Notes: generated from the letters alone by a model not told the origin. Counted from the stretch's first letter, positions 43,181 through 53,010 are shown. The stretch: DNA of 64,000 nucleotides from Bacteroidota bacterium (GCA_027488835.1 JAIYAW010000009.1:248001-312000), one strand, 5' to 3'. Translations and numbers: made by a program.

Positions 43181-44149
43181 ATGTCTGAACAAATTCAGCA
43201 AATAAAAGTTACCATCGACGATCAAACCATTATGGTTGATCCGGGTACATCTATTTTAAGCGCTGCACGCCAAATTGGAGGTAACGTTGTTCCTCCTGCA
43301 ATGTGTTTTTATTCATCACTCAAAGGTAGTGGTGGGAAATGTAGAACATGTTTGGTAGAAGTGTCCGCAGGTAGTGAAAAAGATCCCCGTCCTATGCCAA
43401 AGTTGGTTGCAAGTTGCAGTACCAATGTGATGGATGGAATGATTGTTAAAAATAAAACGAGTGACCGGGTGCTCGACGCTAGAAAAGGTGTTGTAGAATT
43501 GTTATTGATCAACCATCCACTCGATTGTCCCGTTTGTGACCAAGCAGGAGAATGCAGTTTGCAAGATTTGGCATTTGAACATGGTGCAAGCCATTCCCGC
43601 TTTGAGTTTGAACGTAGAGAATTTGATCAAATTGACATCGGTGAATATATCAAATTGCATATGACACGTTGTATTTTATGTTACCGTTGTGTGTATACTG
43701 CAAATCAGTTGACCGATAACCGTGAACACGGTGTTTTGAAGCGAGGAGATGCTTCTGAAATCGGTACTTTTATTGAAAATAGCCTTGACAATGAATTTAT
43801 TGGAAATGTGATCGATGTTTGCCCGGTTGGTGCTTTAACTGATAAAACTTTCCGCTTTAGAAGTCGTGTTTGGTACACTAAGCCAATGGATGCAAGTTGC
43901 AGCTGTGGAAAATGTAGTGGCAATGTTGTGCTTTGGATGATAGGAGATGAAATTGCAAGGGTTACCGCACGTAAAGATAAATACGGTGAAGTAAAAGAAT
44001 TCATTTGTAATGATTGTCGTTTCAATAAAAAAGAACTTTCTGATTGGAAGATTGAAGGTCCACGTCATATTGATAGACATTCAGTTATTTCTGCAAACCA
44101 TTATGAAAAAGCGGCTCCAACACACACACCTTTATTAAACAAAGCTTAA
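43181..44149 (+). CDS. nuoG: NADH-quinone oxidoreductase subunit G, short form
   Basis: 75-kDa-type subunit that passes electrons from NuoF toward NuoB. It is 322 residues, against about 900 in E. coli. Present: the 2Fe-2S domain (AMCFYSSLKGSGGKCRTCLV), the His-Cys box HPLDCPVCDQAGECSLQD (N5), the N4 set TRCILCYRCVYTANQ with IDVCPVGAL, and the first part of the bis-MGD oxidoreductase entry domain (SCSCGKCSGNVVLW, ICNDCRFNKKE). The large molybdopterin-like domain is missing. The short form is common in Bacteroidota, so this is not a fresh truncation. Confidence 0.93.
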   Translation: MSEQIQQIKVTIDDQTIMVDPGTSILSAARQIGGNVVPPAMCFYSSLKGSGGKCRTCLVEVSAGSEKDPRPMPKLVASCSTNVMDGMIVKNKTSDRVLDARKGVVELLLINHPLDCPVCDQAGECSLQDLAFEHGASHSRFEFERREFDQIDIGEYIKLHMTRCILCYRCVYTANQLTDNREHGVLKRGDASEIGTFIENSLDNEFIGNVIDVCPVGALTDKTFRFRSRVWYTKPMDASCSCGKCSGNVVLWMIGDEIARVTARKDKYGEVKEFICNDCRFNKKELSDWKIEGPRHIDRHSVISANHYEKAAPTHTPLLNKA

Positions 44150-44153
44150 CGAT

Positions 44154-45179
44154 ATGGATAGTGCAATGATGTTAGAAAAATTGGTACTTATACTTGTAAT
44201 CCTTGCGATTACTCTTGTAGTTGCCTTGTATCTTACTTTTGGTGAGAGAAAAATAGCGGCGTTCTTCCAAGATCGTTTGGGTCCGAATAGAGTTGGACCA
44301 TTTGGTTTGTTTCAACCCTTTGCAGATGGCGGTAAGTTGATTTTCAAAGAAGAAATCATTCCAAAAAATGCAGAAAAATGGTTGTTTATTTTAGGTCCAG
44401 GTGTTGCCATGATTGTTGCTACAATTACCAGTGCTGTAATTCCATGGGGAACGAGTATTGAACTTTTTGGCAGAACAATTGCCTTACAAGTTGCGGATAT
44501 CAATATTGGTGTTTTGTATATTGTGGGAATAGTAAGCGTTGGTGTTTACGGAATTATGATAGGTGGCTGGGCATCAAATAATAAATATTCACTTTACGGA
44601 GCAATACGCGCAAGTGCACAGATGATTAGTTATGAATTGAGTATGGGTTTATCGCTTATTGCCGTTATTATGATGAGTGGTACCTTAAGCTTAAATGAAA
44701 TCGTATCTCAACAACCAAGTTGGCATTGGAATATCTTATATCAACCGTTAGGGTTTCTATTGTTCTTTGTGTCCGCTTTGGCAGAATGCAACAGGGCTCC
44801 ATTTGATATGGCAGAATGTGAAACAGAATTAATAGGTGGTTACCATACTGAATATTCAAGTATGAAACTTGGTTTCTATTTGTTCTCTGAATACATCAAC
44901 ATGTTTATCTCGTGTGCTGTAATTTCATGCATTTATTTGGGTGGATACAATTTTCCTGGAATGAATTACATAACTGATCCTACTTGGTTAGGTTTAACTC
45001 AAGTTGCTGTGATGTTTGCGAAAATATTATTCTTGGTTTTTGTATTTATGTGGATTAGATGGACGTTGCCACGTTTCAGATATGACCAATTGATGAGACT
45101 AGGATGGAAGTCAATGATTCCATTGGCCTTGGTAAATTTGGTTATCACAGGTTTGGTAATTGGAATCATGAAATTTTAA
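44154..45179 (+). CDS. nuoH: NADH-quinone oxidoreductase subunit H
   Basis: Membrane subunit that joins the peripheral arm to the proton-pumping arm. 341 residues, eight helices. YLTFGERKIAAFFQDRLGPN and GPFGLFQPFADGGKLIFKEE are the quinone-entry loop, and AECNRAPFDMAECETELIGG holds the conserved acidic residues. It is the last nuo gene here, followed by a strong terminator 19 bases after the stop; nuoI-N are not in the window. Confidence 0.97.
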   Translation: MDSAMMLEKLVLILVILAITLVVALYLTFGERKIAAFFQDRLGPNRVGPFGLFQPFADGGKLIFKEEIIPKNAEKWLFILGPGVAMIVATITSAVIPWGTSIELFGRTIALQVADINIGVLYIVGIVSVGVYGIMIGGWASNNKYSLYGAIRASAQMISYELSMGLSLIAVIMMSGTLSLNEIVSQQPSWHWNILYQPLGFLLFFVSALAECNRAPFDMAECETELIGGYHTEYSSMKLGFYLFSEYINMFISCAVISCIYLGGYNFPGMNYITDPTWLGLTQVAVMFAKILFLVFVFMWIRWTLPRFRYDQLMRLGWKSMIPLALVNLVITGLVIGIMKF

Positions 45180-45198
45180 TCAAAATATTTAACGGAAT

Positions 45199-45228
45199 AA
45201 AAACAGCGAGAATCTTCTCGCTGTTTTT
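45199..45228. terminator. Terminator closing nuoA-H
   Basis: A perfect 14-bp inverted repeat, AAAAACAGCGAGAA (45199-45212) with its complement at 45215-45228, ends in a T-run. It starts 19 bases after the nuoH stop. It is symmetrical and can also stop leftward transcription from murF. Confidence 0.9.
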
Positions 45229-45272
45229 GTTTTGTTAAATCTAATTATTAAACGTGGTTTCTTTCTAATCAG

Positions 45273-45307
45273 TCTGGCTTGTCTAATCTTCCAGCTAGAT
45301 AACCAGA
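45273..45307. repeat. Imperfect inverted repeat in the gap between nuoH and murF
   Basis: The left arm TCTGGCTTGTCTA (45273-45285) pairs with the right arm TAGATAACCAGA (45296-45307) with one mismatch region and a loop of 10 bases. It sits in an otherwise plain AT-rich stretch of about 210 bases (45236-45446), in which no gene or promoter was recognised; the murF-proximal end also holds repeats of the type CATAAAC/TATAAAC. A small RNA or protein-binding site is possible, but there is no direct support. Confidence 0.25.
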
Positions 45308-45446
45308 TTTTCAATAAAAATATACAAATTAGTTTAACCTTAATGTTTACATGTTTGAGGAACTCAAATCAAGTTTTACAAAGTAAAAAAATATTAAGTG
45401 AACATTCATAAACACTTATAATCTTTCATAAACTATTATAAACCTT

Positions 45447-46757
45447 TTAATTTCCCTTCTGCTTAAAATGCTCCAAACACTTTTCCATTTTAATTCCTCT
45501 GCTGCCTTTGATATAAACGTAATTGCAATCAATAGGATGGGTGTCTAACCAAGCCAAAAGCGTATCCGCATTTGAGAATTTCATTGGGTAATTCCCAACA
45601 GCTTCGTAAAAAATTTCACCCACAAATATCGCTTCATCGATATTTAGCGATTGACTTAGCTCAAAGATTGCTTTATGTTCTGCGTATGCTGCTTCTCCTA
45701 ATTCTAACATATCACCAAGTAATACGATTTTTTTTCCCTCAAGAGTAGAAAAACTTTTTAATCCCGCTTCTACGCTACTTGGATTGGCATTGTATGCATC
45801 CAATAAAACATCACATTGCTTATAATGAATCCATTCACTTCTATTGTTTGTAGGAATATATTCACATGCACTTTCTGCGGCTGATTTTGTAGGGATATCA
45901 ACTGAAATGCCAAAACAAATTCCTGCCAAAATATTATACAAATTATGAGCCCCTCCAATTTTTGCTTCAAATTCACCAATCATTTCTTGATTATGATAAA
46001 GTTTGAAATTTAAGAATGGCATTTCAGAAATAATTTCAGCATATACATTTGCAGATTCATCAAGCACACTATAGGTCATTTTGTTTGACAAACGTTTCGA
46101 CATGTTACTTAACCAAAGATCATCTAAATTGATCATTGCCAATCCATTTGATTGCGTTAATTGAATATAAACCTCACTCTCTTCTTTGGCAACCGCTTCA
46201 ATATTGCCAAATCCTTCTAAATGTTCCTTACCAATATTTGTAATCACTCCTGAAACCGGTGAAAACATATTACAGAGATAATTCATTTCACCAGGGTGAT
46301 TGGTTCCTAGTTCTATGATGCCAATTTCCGTTGTAGGTTTTAACGCCAACAAAGTAAGTGGCACTCCGATATGATTATTAAAGTTACCTTGGGTAGATTT
46401 GGTTTCAAAATGTCCCTCCAATATACGTTGACAAATTTCTTTGGTAGTGGTTTTTCCATTGGATCCGCCAATTGCAATTAATTTAGTGGGAATTTGTTTG
46501 GCGTGATAAACTGCCAAGTCGGGGAGTGCTTGATTAGAATCGTCTACAAGAATAACACCATCGTTTTTTAACGATTTATCTTCGGTGATTACATATTTGG
46601 CACCTTTTTCTAGAGATTCTAAGGCAAACCTATTTCCATCGAAACTTTGTCCTTTTAAACAAATAAAAAGGGAATTAGGGACAATATTTCTGGAATCAGT
46701 TGAAACTTGATAGCCACATTCTTTATACTTCTCGTAAATTTCGCTAATACTCAGCAT
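45447..46757 (-). CDS. murF: UDP-N-acetylmuramoyl-tripeptide--D-alanyl-D-alanine ligase
   Basis: Cytoplasmic Mur ligase that adds D-Ala-D-Ala to the UDP-MurNAc tripeptide in peptidoglycan synthesis. 436 residues in three domains: N-terminal (CGYQVSTDSRNIVPNSLFIC), central ATPase with GGSNGKTTTKEICQRIL as the Walker A-like loop and LGTNHPGEMNYL, and C-terminal DAYNANPSSVEAGL and LLGDMLELGEAAYAEH. The ATG at 46757 is preferred to the TTG at 46763. It stands alone rather than in a dcw cluster. Confidence 0.95.
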   Translation of the reverse strand: MLSISEIYEKYKECGYQVSTDSRNIVPNSLFICLKGQSFDGNRFALESLEKGAKYVITEDKSLKNDGVILVDDSNQALPDLAVYHAKQIPTKLIAIGGSNGKTTTKEICQRILEGHFETKSTQGNFNNHIGVPLTLLALKPTTEIGIIELGTNHPGEMNYLCNMFSPVSGVITNIGKEHLEGFGNIEAVAKEESEVYIQLTQSNGLAMINLDDLWLSNMSKRLSNKMTYSVLDESANVYAEIISEMPFLNFKLYHNQEMIGEFEAKIGGAHNLYNILAGICFGISVDIPTKSAAESACEYIPTNNRSEWIHYKQCDVLLDAYNANPSSVEAGLKSFSTLEGKKIVLLGDMLELGEAAYAEHKAIFELSQSLNIDEAIFVGEIFYEAVGNYPMKFSNADTLLAWLDTHPIDCNYVYIKGSRGIKMEKCLEHFKQKGN

Positions 46758-46789
46758 AATCAATTTTCTTCAAATTTAAGGTTTGTTAA

Positions 46790-46819
46790 TTGATAATCAT
46801 TTAGAATTTCGTATATTTG
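46790..46819 (+). promoter_or_regulatory. Promoter TTG-N19-TATATTTG
   Basis: TTG at 46790-46792 and TATATTTG at 46812-46819, separated by 19 bases, match the Bacteroidota promoter consensus at both halves. The box ends 12 bases before the ATG at 46832. It lies in the 74-base divergent gap with murF. Confidence 0.65.
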
Positions 46820-46831
46820 AGTAAATCGATT

Positions 46832-49147
46832 ATGAATAAATTGACATTAAAGTATTTAGGCCTTTTAATGTGCTTGTTGAATTTCGCCCTAATAACTGGA
46901 GTGAATGCGCAAATTCGTTATAATAAATCTGGATATATTGATTTTATACAAAATGGCAATACCCTTGAATCGCCATTTTTAGGAGGTATGAATTCGCCTC
47001 AATTGCAAATGATGGATTTGAATTTGGATGGCAAAACAGACATTATTGCTTTTGATCGATGTGATTTTAGAATTATGACTTTTTTGAGAATTTCAGGCGA
47101 TAATTTCAAATATGCTCCACAATATGAACATTTGTTGCCTCCTGGAAAATACATATATAAACTTGCCGATTTAAATAGTGATGAGAAATTGGATGTTTTT
47201 ACAATAGCAGAAACCGGAGAATTGATGATTTCCTTAAATATAACACCTACGAAAGGCCCTTTGAAATTTAAAGACTTGGGTGCACAGTATTACAGAAATC
47301 AATACGATTCAAGTTCTTTTATTTATTATAACGCCCTGAGTATTGCTAATGCAAAAACCGATTTGCCCGAGATCAAGGATTTGGACAATGATGGTGATTT
47401 AGATTTAGTAAATTATGATGCTACTTATTTAACCTACTCAATGTTTAAAGATGTCCGCGCCGAATTTAATTGGGCAAAAGATACATTTGAATTCCAAAAC
47501 ATGGATTATTGTTTTGGATACTTTTGGGAAGGTTTTGATAACAATATCAAATTAAATAATTGTTTTCTGCAAAATGGCAATCCCAATTTCAATCCTAAAT
47601 TGAAACCGCGTCCAGGACCTAGGCACAATGGTGGTGCTAGTTGTTGGTTTTTTGATGATAATAATGATGGTGATTATGAAATGTACATTTCAAACATAGG
47701 AATTAAGAAAATCACCAAATTGACCAATGGAAAGTCAGAAAATAAGAAATATTACGATACCATGATTGCTTGGGATACAATGTTTCCTACAAAGGGAAAA
47801 TCTTTCCAATCCTTTTCTTTTCCAGCTGGATATATGCTTGATATTAATTCAGACAGTTTAACAGACTTGGTATTGGCCCCCAATGGTCTCATTGATGTGA
47901 AAGAGACAAAACAGGTATTTTATTATAAAAACACAGGCACCAAAAAAGGAGCCAATTTTGAATTGCAAAAAGAAAACTTCTTGGTAGATAAATCTTTGGA
48001 TTTTGGAGCGAGGTCAGCACCCGCATTTATTGATTACGATGCTGATGGCGATTTAGATTTAATTGTTGGAAGTAATGGAGATTTTGAAATTTCGGGGGGG
48101 GTAAAAGATGAAATTTCTTACTTTGAAAATACAGGAACCCTAACGAAGCCCGCATATACATTAAAAAATTCAAAATTTTTATTGGGGGATTCTGCCTTTC
48201 AGCATATTATTCCTGTCTGTGGTGATATTGACAATGATGGCGATATAGATATTTTAATAGGCACAGGTGCTGGTAAAATTGTTTGGTATGAGAATACAGC
48301 GGGCAAAAACAATCCTTGTGTATTTAAGGTGAAAACAAATAGTTTGTTAGTTTTTGAGAACTATAACGGAGAACAGACTTTTGCCCCTGAAATTTACGAT
48401 TACAATAAAGATAATATCAATGATTTGATTGTTGGTATGTACAATGGGAGAGTGGCTGTTTTTAAAGGACTTGGAGGTGCTTTTCCTCAGTTTGAGTTGG
48501 TGAGTAAAAACGCATGGGGCATGAGAGCCAATTTGTGGCGTGATGATGTTTCTCCTGTTGGTTTTGAAAGTTATGGATATGCCGTTCCCAAAATTGCTGA
48601 TTTAGACAATGATGGAGTTGATGAACTTGTGTTAGGTACATATTTTGGTACTCCAAGATTATACCATTTTAGCAATCACAATATTACCGATAGTTTAATT
48701 GCAGATGAAACATTCCTTTATCAAATTGTTGGCAGAGATACAATTTCTCAGTACTTCGGTCAACAAATTGTACCTGCAATTGCAGATCTCAATGGCGATA
48801 GCATTCCAGAAATGTTCTTTGGGTTAAAACGTGGGGGACTTGAATTTGCCGTAAATGAAAAAAAAGGTAATTTTGGAAGAGTGAATAAGTTCACCAAGGA
48901 CTTAAAATTGAGTATTTACCCAAATCCCTCAAATAACCAATTTGTAATTAAATTACCATCGAATAACTTCAATTGGAAAGTGACTTGCTATAACATTGAT
49001 GGAAAATTAATTCAAGAATCTTTCATGAATAGAAATGAAAGAGAAGTTCAAATTCAACAACAATGGTCAAATGGGATTTACCTAATCAAAATGACCAACG
49101 AATTGGGCGAGGTACTTACAAGTAAGTTATTGGTGAATAGAAACTAA
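46832..49147 (+). CDS. FG-GAP/VCBS repeat protein with T9SS type A sorting domain
   Basis: Exported protein of 771 residues, likely surface-attached or secreted by the type IX system. Signal peptide (LTLKYLGLLMCLLNFALITG). The body is built of beta-propeller FG-GAP/VCBS repeats, each with a Ca-binding D-x-D-x-D core: MDLNLDGKTDIIAF, LADLNSDEKLDVF, IKDLDNDGDLDLV, IDYDADGDLDLIVG, CGDIDNDGDIDILIG, IADLDNDGVDELVLG. The last 80 residues (LSIYPNPSNNQFVIKLP, GIYLIKMTNELGEVLTSK) are the T9SS tail. Function unknown; such proteins bind ligands or act as adhesins. Its end overlaps the convergent ABC gene by 21 bases. Confidence 0.88.
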   Translation: MNKLTLKYLGLLMCLLNFALITGVNAQIRYNKSGYIDFIQNGNTLESPFLGGMNSPQLQMMDLNLDGKTDIIAFDRCDFRIMTFLRISGDNFKYAPQYEHLLPPGKYIYKLADLNSDEKLDVFTIAETGELMISLNITPTKGPLKFKDLGAQYYRNQYDSSSFIYYNALSIANAKTDLPEIKDLDNDGDLDLVNYDATYLTYSMFKDVRAEFNWAKDTFEFQNMDYCFGYFWEGFDNNIKLNNCFLQNGNPNFNPKLKPRPGPRHNGGASCWFFDDNNDGDYEMYISNIGIKKITKLTNGKSENKKYYDTMIAWDTMFPTKGKSFQSFSFPAGYMLDINSDSLTDLVLAPNGLIDVKETKQVFYYKNTGTKKGANFELQKENFLVDKSLDFGARSAPAFIDYDADGDLDLIVGSNGDFEISGGVKDEISYFENTGTLTKPAYTLKNSKFLLGDSAFQHIIPVCGDIDNDGDIDILIGTGAGKIVWYENTAGKNNPCVFKVKTNSLLVFENYNGEQTFAPEIYDYNKDNINDLIVGMYNGRVAVFKGLGGAFPQFELVSKNAWGMRANLWRDDVSPVGFESYGYAVPKIADLDNDGVDELVLGTYFGTPRLYHFSNHNITDSLIADETFLYQIVGRDTISQYFGQQIVPAIADLNGDSIPEMFFGLKRGGLEFAVNEKKGNFGRVNKFTKDLKLSIYPNPSNNQFVIKLPSNNFNWKVTCYNIDGKLIQESFMNRNEREVQIQQQWSNGIYLIKMTNELGEVLTSKLLVNRN

Positions 49148-49774
49148 TTGATTCTCTCCAATTACGAATTTTTCTTTACAGAAATAATATTCATCTTCTC
49201 TGTTTGAAGCAACAATGAAGCATTTCTTGCTTTGGTATTCTTGAATTAAATTTTGATACAATTCAATTCCTTTTGTATCTAAATTTGTCAAAGGCTCATC
49301 AAGTATTGATATGGGTTCATTGCCTAATATCGATAAACAAAGCTTTATTCGCTGTTTCATACCGCTCGAATAGTGCATCAGGGGTTTGTTTTTAATTTTT
49401 GAGGGAAATTCACATAACTCAATAATTTGATTGACGGTTACACCTGGACTAAATGGTTTTAAACTTGAATGAAATTGAAACCACTCGGCAATTGTAAATT
49501 CTTCAGGCAACTCTAAAGCAGGAGAAGCCAAACTATAAAAATCTTGTCGTTCGTGCTCTTCAATAATACGGTCCTCTAATTTCCAAATGAGTGTTCCTTC
49601 GGTAGGAGAAACTTGCCCTGTTAACATCAAGGTAAATGTAGACTTTCCAGCACCGTTAGGTCCTAAAATGGCAAATGAAGAATTTGGTTTAACAGGGATT
49701 ATTAAATCGATACCTCGATATAACCAAGTTCTGTGGTAGTTCTTACCGCAATTGGATAGAACAATATCAATCAT
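49127..49774 (-). CDS. Stand-alone ABC transporter ATPase
   Basis: A 215-residue ATP-binding cassette. Walker A LGPNGAGKSTFTLMLTGQ, signature YSSGMKQRIKLCLSIL (SSGMKQR), Walker B ISILDEPLTNLD. A Q-loop equivalent is not obvious: the segment FYSLASPALELPEEFTIAEW has Ser-Leu in place of the usual Gln. No permease gene is adjacent. It lies 5 bases after lpxA in the leftward lipid A cluster, so a link to envelope export is possible; size would also fit CcmA, but nothing else supports that. Confidence 0.85.
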   Translation of the reverse strand: MIDIVLSNCGKNYHRTWLYRGIDLIIPVKPNSSFAILGPNGAGKSTFTLMLTGQVSPTEGTLIWKLEDRIIEEHERQDFYSLASPALELPEEFTIAEWFQFHSSLKPFSPGVTVNQIIELCEFPSKIKNKPLMHYSSGMKQRIKLCLSILGNEPISILDEPLTNLDTKGIELYQNLIQEYQSKKCFIVASNREDEYYFCKEKFVIGENQLVSIHQ

Positions 49775-49779
49775 TCTAA

Positions 49780-50562
49780 TTATTTAGTTCCGTAACCTTT
49801 CATTACACCACGATCAGATTCATTGATAAAAGACATAATTTCATCTCGTTCTGGAGTTGGAGCAAATTCAGTTTCAATAATTTTGGTAGCTTTTGTAGTA
49901 TTTGAATATTTTACAAAAAGTGTTCTGTAAATATCTTGAATTTCAGATATTTTTTCATTTGAAAAACCCCTTCTCCTTAATCCAATGCTATTAACCCCTT
50001 CATAACTTAGTGGCTCTCTTGCTGCTTTTGTGTAAGGAGGGACATCTTTTCTTACGAGTGAACCACCGCTAATCATAGCATGTTTGCCAATTTTAACAAA
50101 TTGATGTACCAGTGCAGCACCACCAAGAATTGTCCAATCACCCACATTTACATGACCTGCTACTTGCACGCTATTTGCTAAAATGCAATTATCACCTATA
50201 ACACAATCATGTGCCAAATGCACATATGCCATAAGTAGGCAATTTTGGCCAACTTTGGTATATCCAAGCGCTTTTGTTCCTTTGTTTATGGTAACATATT
50301 CTCTAATTGTGGTATTATCGCCAATGATTGTGAGTGTTTCTTCTCCATCAAATTTCAAATCCTGTGGAATTGCTCCTATGGAGGCGCCAGGGAAAATTCT
50401 GCAATTTTTGCCAATTCTAGCACCTTTGAAAATTACAGCTCCGGACATCACATGAGTTCCTTCATCAATCACCACATCGGCATGAATGGTTACAAAGGGA
50501 TCTATAACCACGTTGTCGGCAATTTTTGCCGTAGGATGAACATATGCTAACGGTTGAATCAT
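49780..50562 (-). CDS. lpxA: UDP-N-acetylglucosamine acyltransferase
   Basis: First enzyme of lipid A synthesis: transfers a 3-hydroxyacyl chain from ACP to UDP-GlcNAc. 260 residues, left-handed beta-helix of hexapeptides (IQPLAYVHPTAKIADNVVID) and a helical C-terminal domain. The catalytic His lies in LLMAYVHLAHDCVIGDNCIL. The C-terminal block SIGLRRRGFSNEKISEIQ is also typical. It starts one base after the lpxC-fabZ stop. Confidence 0.96.
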   Translation of the reverse strand: MIQPLAYVHPTAKIADNVVIDPFVTIHADVVIDEGTHVMSGAVIFKGARIGKNCRIFPGASIGAIPQDLKFDGEETLTIIGDNTTIREYVTINKGTKALGYTKVGQNCLLMAYVHLAHDCVIGDNCILANSVQVAGHVNVGDWTILGGAALVHQFVKIGKHAMISGGSLVRKDVPPYTKAAREPLSYEGVNSIGLRRRGFSNEKISEIQDIYRTLFVKYSNTTKATKIIETEFAPTPERDEIMSFINESDRGVMKGYGTK

Positions 50563-50563
50563 C

Positions 50564-51976
50564 TTAATTATTTATTTTTACAATTTGAGCCATCATTTCT
50601 GACTCACAAACCAATTTATCTCCAACCCAAGCGCGGCCCTTCATTACACAAATACCTCTGCGAATGGGTTCTGTTAATTCTAATTTCATTACCAACGTAT
50701 CACCAGGAACCACTTTATCCTTGAACTTTGCATTGTCAATTTTCAAGAAATAAGTTCCATAGTTTTCCGGATCATCTACTGTTCCCAATACCAATATCCC
50801 ACCTGCTTGAGCCATTGCTTCTAGTTGTAAAACACCCGGCATAATTGGATCTCCTGGAAAATGTCCATTAAAAAATGGTTGATCATAAGTAATGTTTTTC
50901 ACACCAACAATTGATGTTTTATCCATTGCTATAATTTTGTCGACCAACAAGAAAGGATGGGCGTGGGGTAGTATTTTTATAATATCTTTTGTAGCAAACA
51001 CAGGTTTCTCATTTTGATCGTAGTAAGGTCTACCATCTAATTTTCTCCGTTGTTCTTTTTTGATTGCCTGTTTGATTTTTTTAGCAAATGCAACATTGCT
51101 TGCATGGCCAGGACGAGCAGCCATTATTTGACCTTTGATAGGCATTCCTGCCAAAGCCAAATCACCAATCATATCTAAAAGTTTATGACGAGCGGGTTCA
51201 TTTTGAAATCTTAAATCTAAGTTATTTAAAATTCCTTCTTTCTTCACTTCTACCGAATCCTTCTTAAAAATCACAGCCAAACGGTCAAGTTCATCTTGAT
51301 TTACGGCACGATCAACAACTACAATTGCATTGTTTAAATCACCACCTTTGATAAGATTATTTGCCAATAAATATTCTAATTCATGCAAAAAGCAAAAAGT
51401 TCGACATGAGGCTATTTCTTTATGGAAATCAGTTAAATGTGTTAATGAGGCGTGTTGTGTACCCAAAACTGGTGAATTATAGTCAACCATAACGGTCAAA
51501 CGATATTCGTTCACTGGCATTGCAATAATTTCAACTTGGTTGTCTGGGTCAGAAAAATGAATGTTATAGGGTATTTCAAAATACTCTCTTTCGGTTTCAA
51601 GTTCCTTTAAACCTATTTTTTTAATCCCTTCCACAAAAACAATTGAACTACCATCCATGATAGGCATTTCTGGGCCATCTACGCAAATCAAAGCGTTATC
51701 ACATTCCATTCCTACCAAAGCTGCTAAAACATGCTCAACTGTTGAAACGGTAGCGCCTTTTTTTTCTAATGTGGTTCCACGACTTGTATCCGTAACCAAA
51801 TCACAATCTGCTTCAATAATTGGTTCATCAGGTAAATCGATCCTTTGAAACTTGTATCCATGATTATCTGGAGCAGGTTTTAATGTAACCGTAACACTTG
51901 CACCCGTATGCAGCCCTACGCCAGTAAAGCTTACTTCATTGTTTAATGTTGTTTGTTTAGGATTTAAATTGTTCAT
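50564..51976 (-). CDS. lpxC-fabZ: Bifunctional LpxC-FabZ fusion
   Basis: One 470-residue polypeptide joining two enzymes. Residues 1-305 are the zinc deacetylase LpxC, which commits UDP-3-O-acyl-GlcNAc to lipid [19 protein letters not shown] holds the first zinc His, and [16 protein letters not shown] holds the others. Residues 320-470 are the dehydratase FabZ ([31 protein letters not shown] with the catalytic His and Glu), which removes water from 3-hydroxyacyl-ACP. The fusion is a hallmark of Bacteroidota. It shares a 4-base overlap with lpxD. Confidence 0.97.
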   Translation of the reverse strand: MNNLNPKQTTLNNEVSFTGVGLHTGASVTVTLKPAPDNHGYKFQRIDLPDEPIIEADCDLVTDTSRGTTLEKKGATVSTVEHVLAALVGMECDNALICVDGPEMPIMDGSSIVFVEGIKKIGLKELETEREYFEIPYNIHFSDPDNQVEIIAMPVNEYRLTVMVDYNSPVLGTQHASLTHLTDFHKEIASCRTFCFLHELEYLLANNLIKGGDLNNAIVVVDRAVNQDELDRLAVIFKKDSVEVKKEGILNNLDLRFQNEPARHKLLDMIGDLALAGMPIKGQIMAARPGHASNVAFAKKIKQAIKKEQRRKLDGRPYYDQNEKPVFATKDIIKILPHAHPFLLVDKIIAMDKTSIVGVKNITYDQPFFNGHFPGDPIMPGVLQLEAMAQAGGILVLGTVDDPENYGTYFLKIDNAKFKDKVVPGDTLVMKLELTEPIRRGICVMKGRAWVGDKLVCESEMMAQIVKINN

Positions 51977-53010
51977 TTCCCTTTTAATAATGCTATTTCT
52001 CTTTTAAGTTCTGCAACTTCTTTAATAATATCGGAAATTTTACGACTTCCAATTACACCGCGAAGATAAGTATTTACATCTGTTGCAGGGGTACCACTTA
52101 ACTTTTGACCAGGTTCTTTGATAGACTGAGTGATACCAGCTTGGGCTCCAACAGAAGTGTTTTCTGCAATGGTAATATGTCCAACAATACCAACTTGTCC
52201 ACCAAAAGCACTATTGTTACCTACTTTGGTAGAGCCTGCAATTCCAGTTTGCGATGCAATTACGATATCTGTTCCTAATTCAACATTATGTGCAATCTGC
52301 ACCAAATTATCCAATTTAGTACCTCTTTTGATGATGGTAGTACCCATTGTTGCCCTGTCTATTGCACAATTCGCACCAATTTCAACATCGTCTTCTAATG
52401 TTACAATTCCTACTTGAGGGATTTTCACATATTTCCCTCCAATGGGGGCAAAGCCAAATCCATCGCTGCCAATTACAGTACCTGAATGGATAATGCAATT
52501 TTTTCCAATAATGGTTCCTGAATATATTGAAACGTTTGCATAAATTTTTGAATTGTCACTTATTTTAGAATTTTTACCAACATAAGTACCCGATTCAATC
52601 TGACAGTTATTTCCAATAATTACGTTTTCTTCAATGGTAACATGATGTCCAACATATACATTTTGGCCAATAAATGCAGTAGGATGAATGAATGAACTGT
52701 GTTCAACGCCAATTTTTTTCTCATTAGGATCGAAATATTTTGCGAGAATTGTGCAAAATGCAAAATAGGGATTTGCATGTTTAATTAATTTGGCGCTACA
52801 AGTTTGTGTTGGAACAAAATCTGAAGGTACAAAAACCACAGAACATTCAGAACTATAAAGGGCTTTTTCGTATTTTAAATTGGCAAAGAAACCCAAAGAT
52901 CCATTTTGTCCTTCTTCTAATTTACTCACAGAGTTAATTACAATATCGTCAGAGTCTTGGAATATTCCACCGGTTTCTAAAGCAATTTGTGAGGCTTTTA
53001 ATTCCATCAT
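51973..53010 (-). CDS. lpxD: UDP-3-O-acylglucosamine N-acyltransferase
   Basis: Third enzyme of lipid A synthesis, adding a second acyl chain at the 2-amino group. 345 residues: an N-terminal uridine-binding domain ([16 protein letters not shown]), then a long hexapeptide beta-helix ([40 protein letters not shown] with the catalytic His), and a C-terminal helix ([18 protein letters not shown]). Two tandem ATGs (53010, 53007) are possible starts. Upstream is a -7-like TTATTTTG, 7 bases away (53018-53025, minus strand). It leads lpxD-lpxC/fabZ-lpxA-ABC. Confidence 0.95.
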   Translation of the reverse strand: MMELKASQIALETGGIFQDSDDIVINSVSKLEEGQNGSLGFFANLKYEKALYSSECSVVFVPSDFVPTQTCSAKLIKHANPYFAFCTILAKYFDPNEKKIGVEHSSFIHPTAFIGQNVYVGHHVTIEENVIIGNNCQIESGTYVGKNSKISDNSKIYANVSIYSGTIIGKNCIIHSGTVIGSDGFGFAPIGGKYVKIPQVGIVTLEDDVEIGANCAIDRATMGTTIIKRGTKLDNLVQIAHNVELGTDIVIASQTGIAGSTKVGNNSAFGGQVGIVGHITIAENTSVGAQAGITQSIKEPGQKLSGTPATDVNTYLRGVIGSRKISDIIKEVAELKREIALLKGK

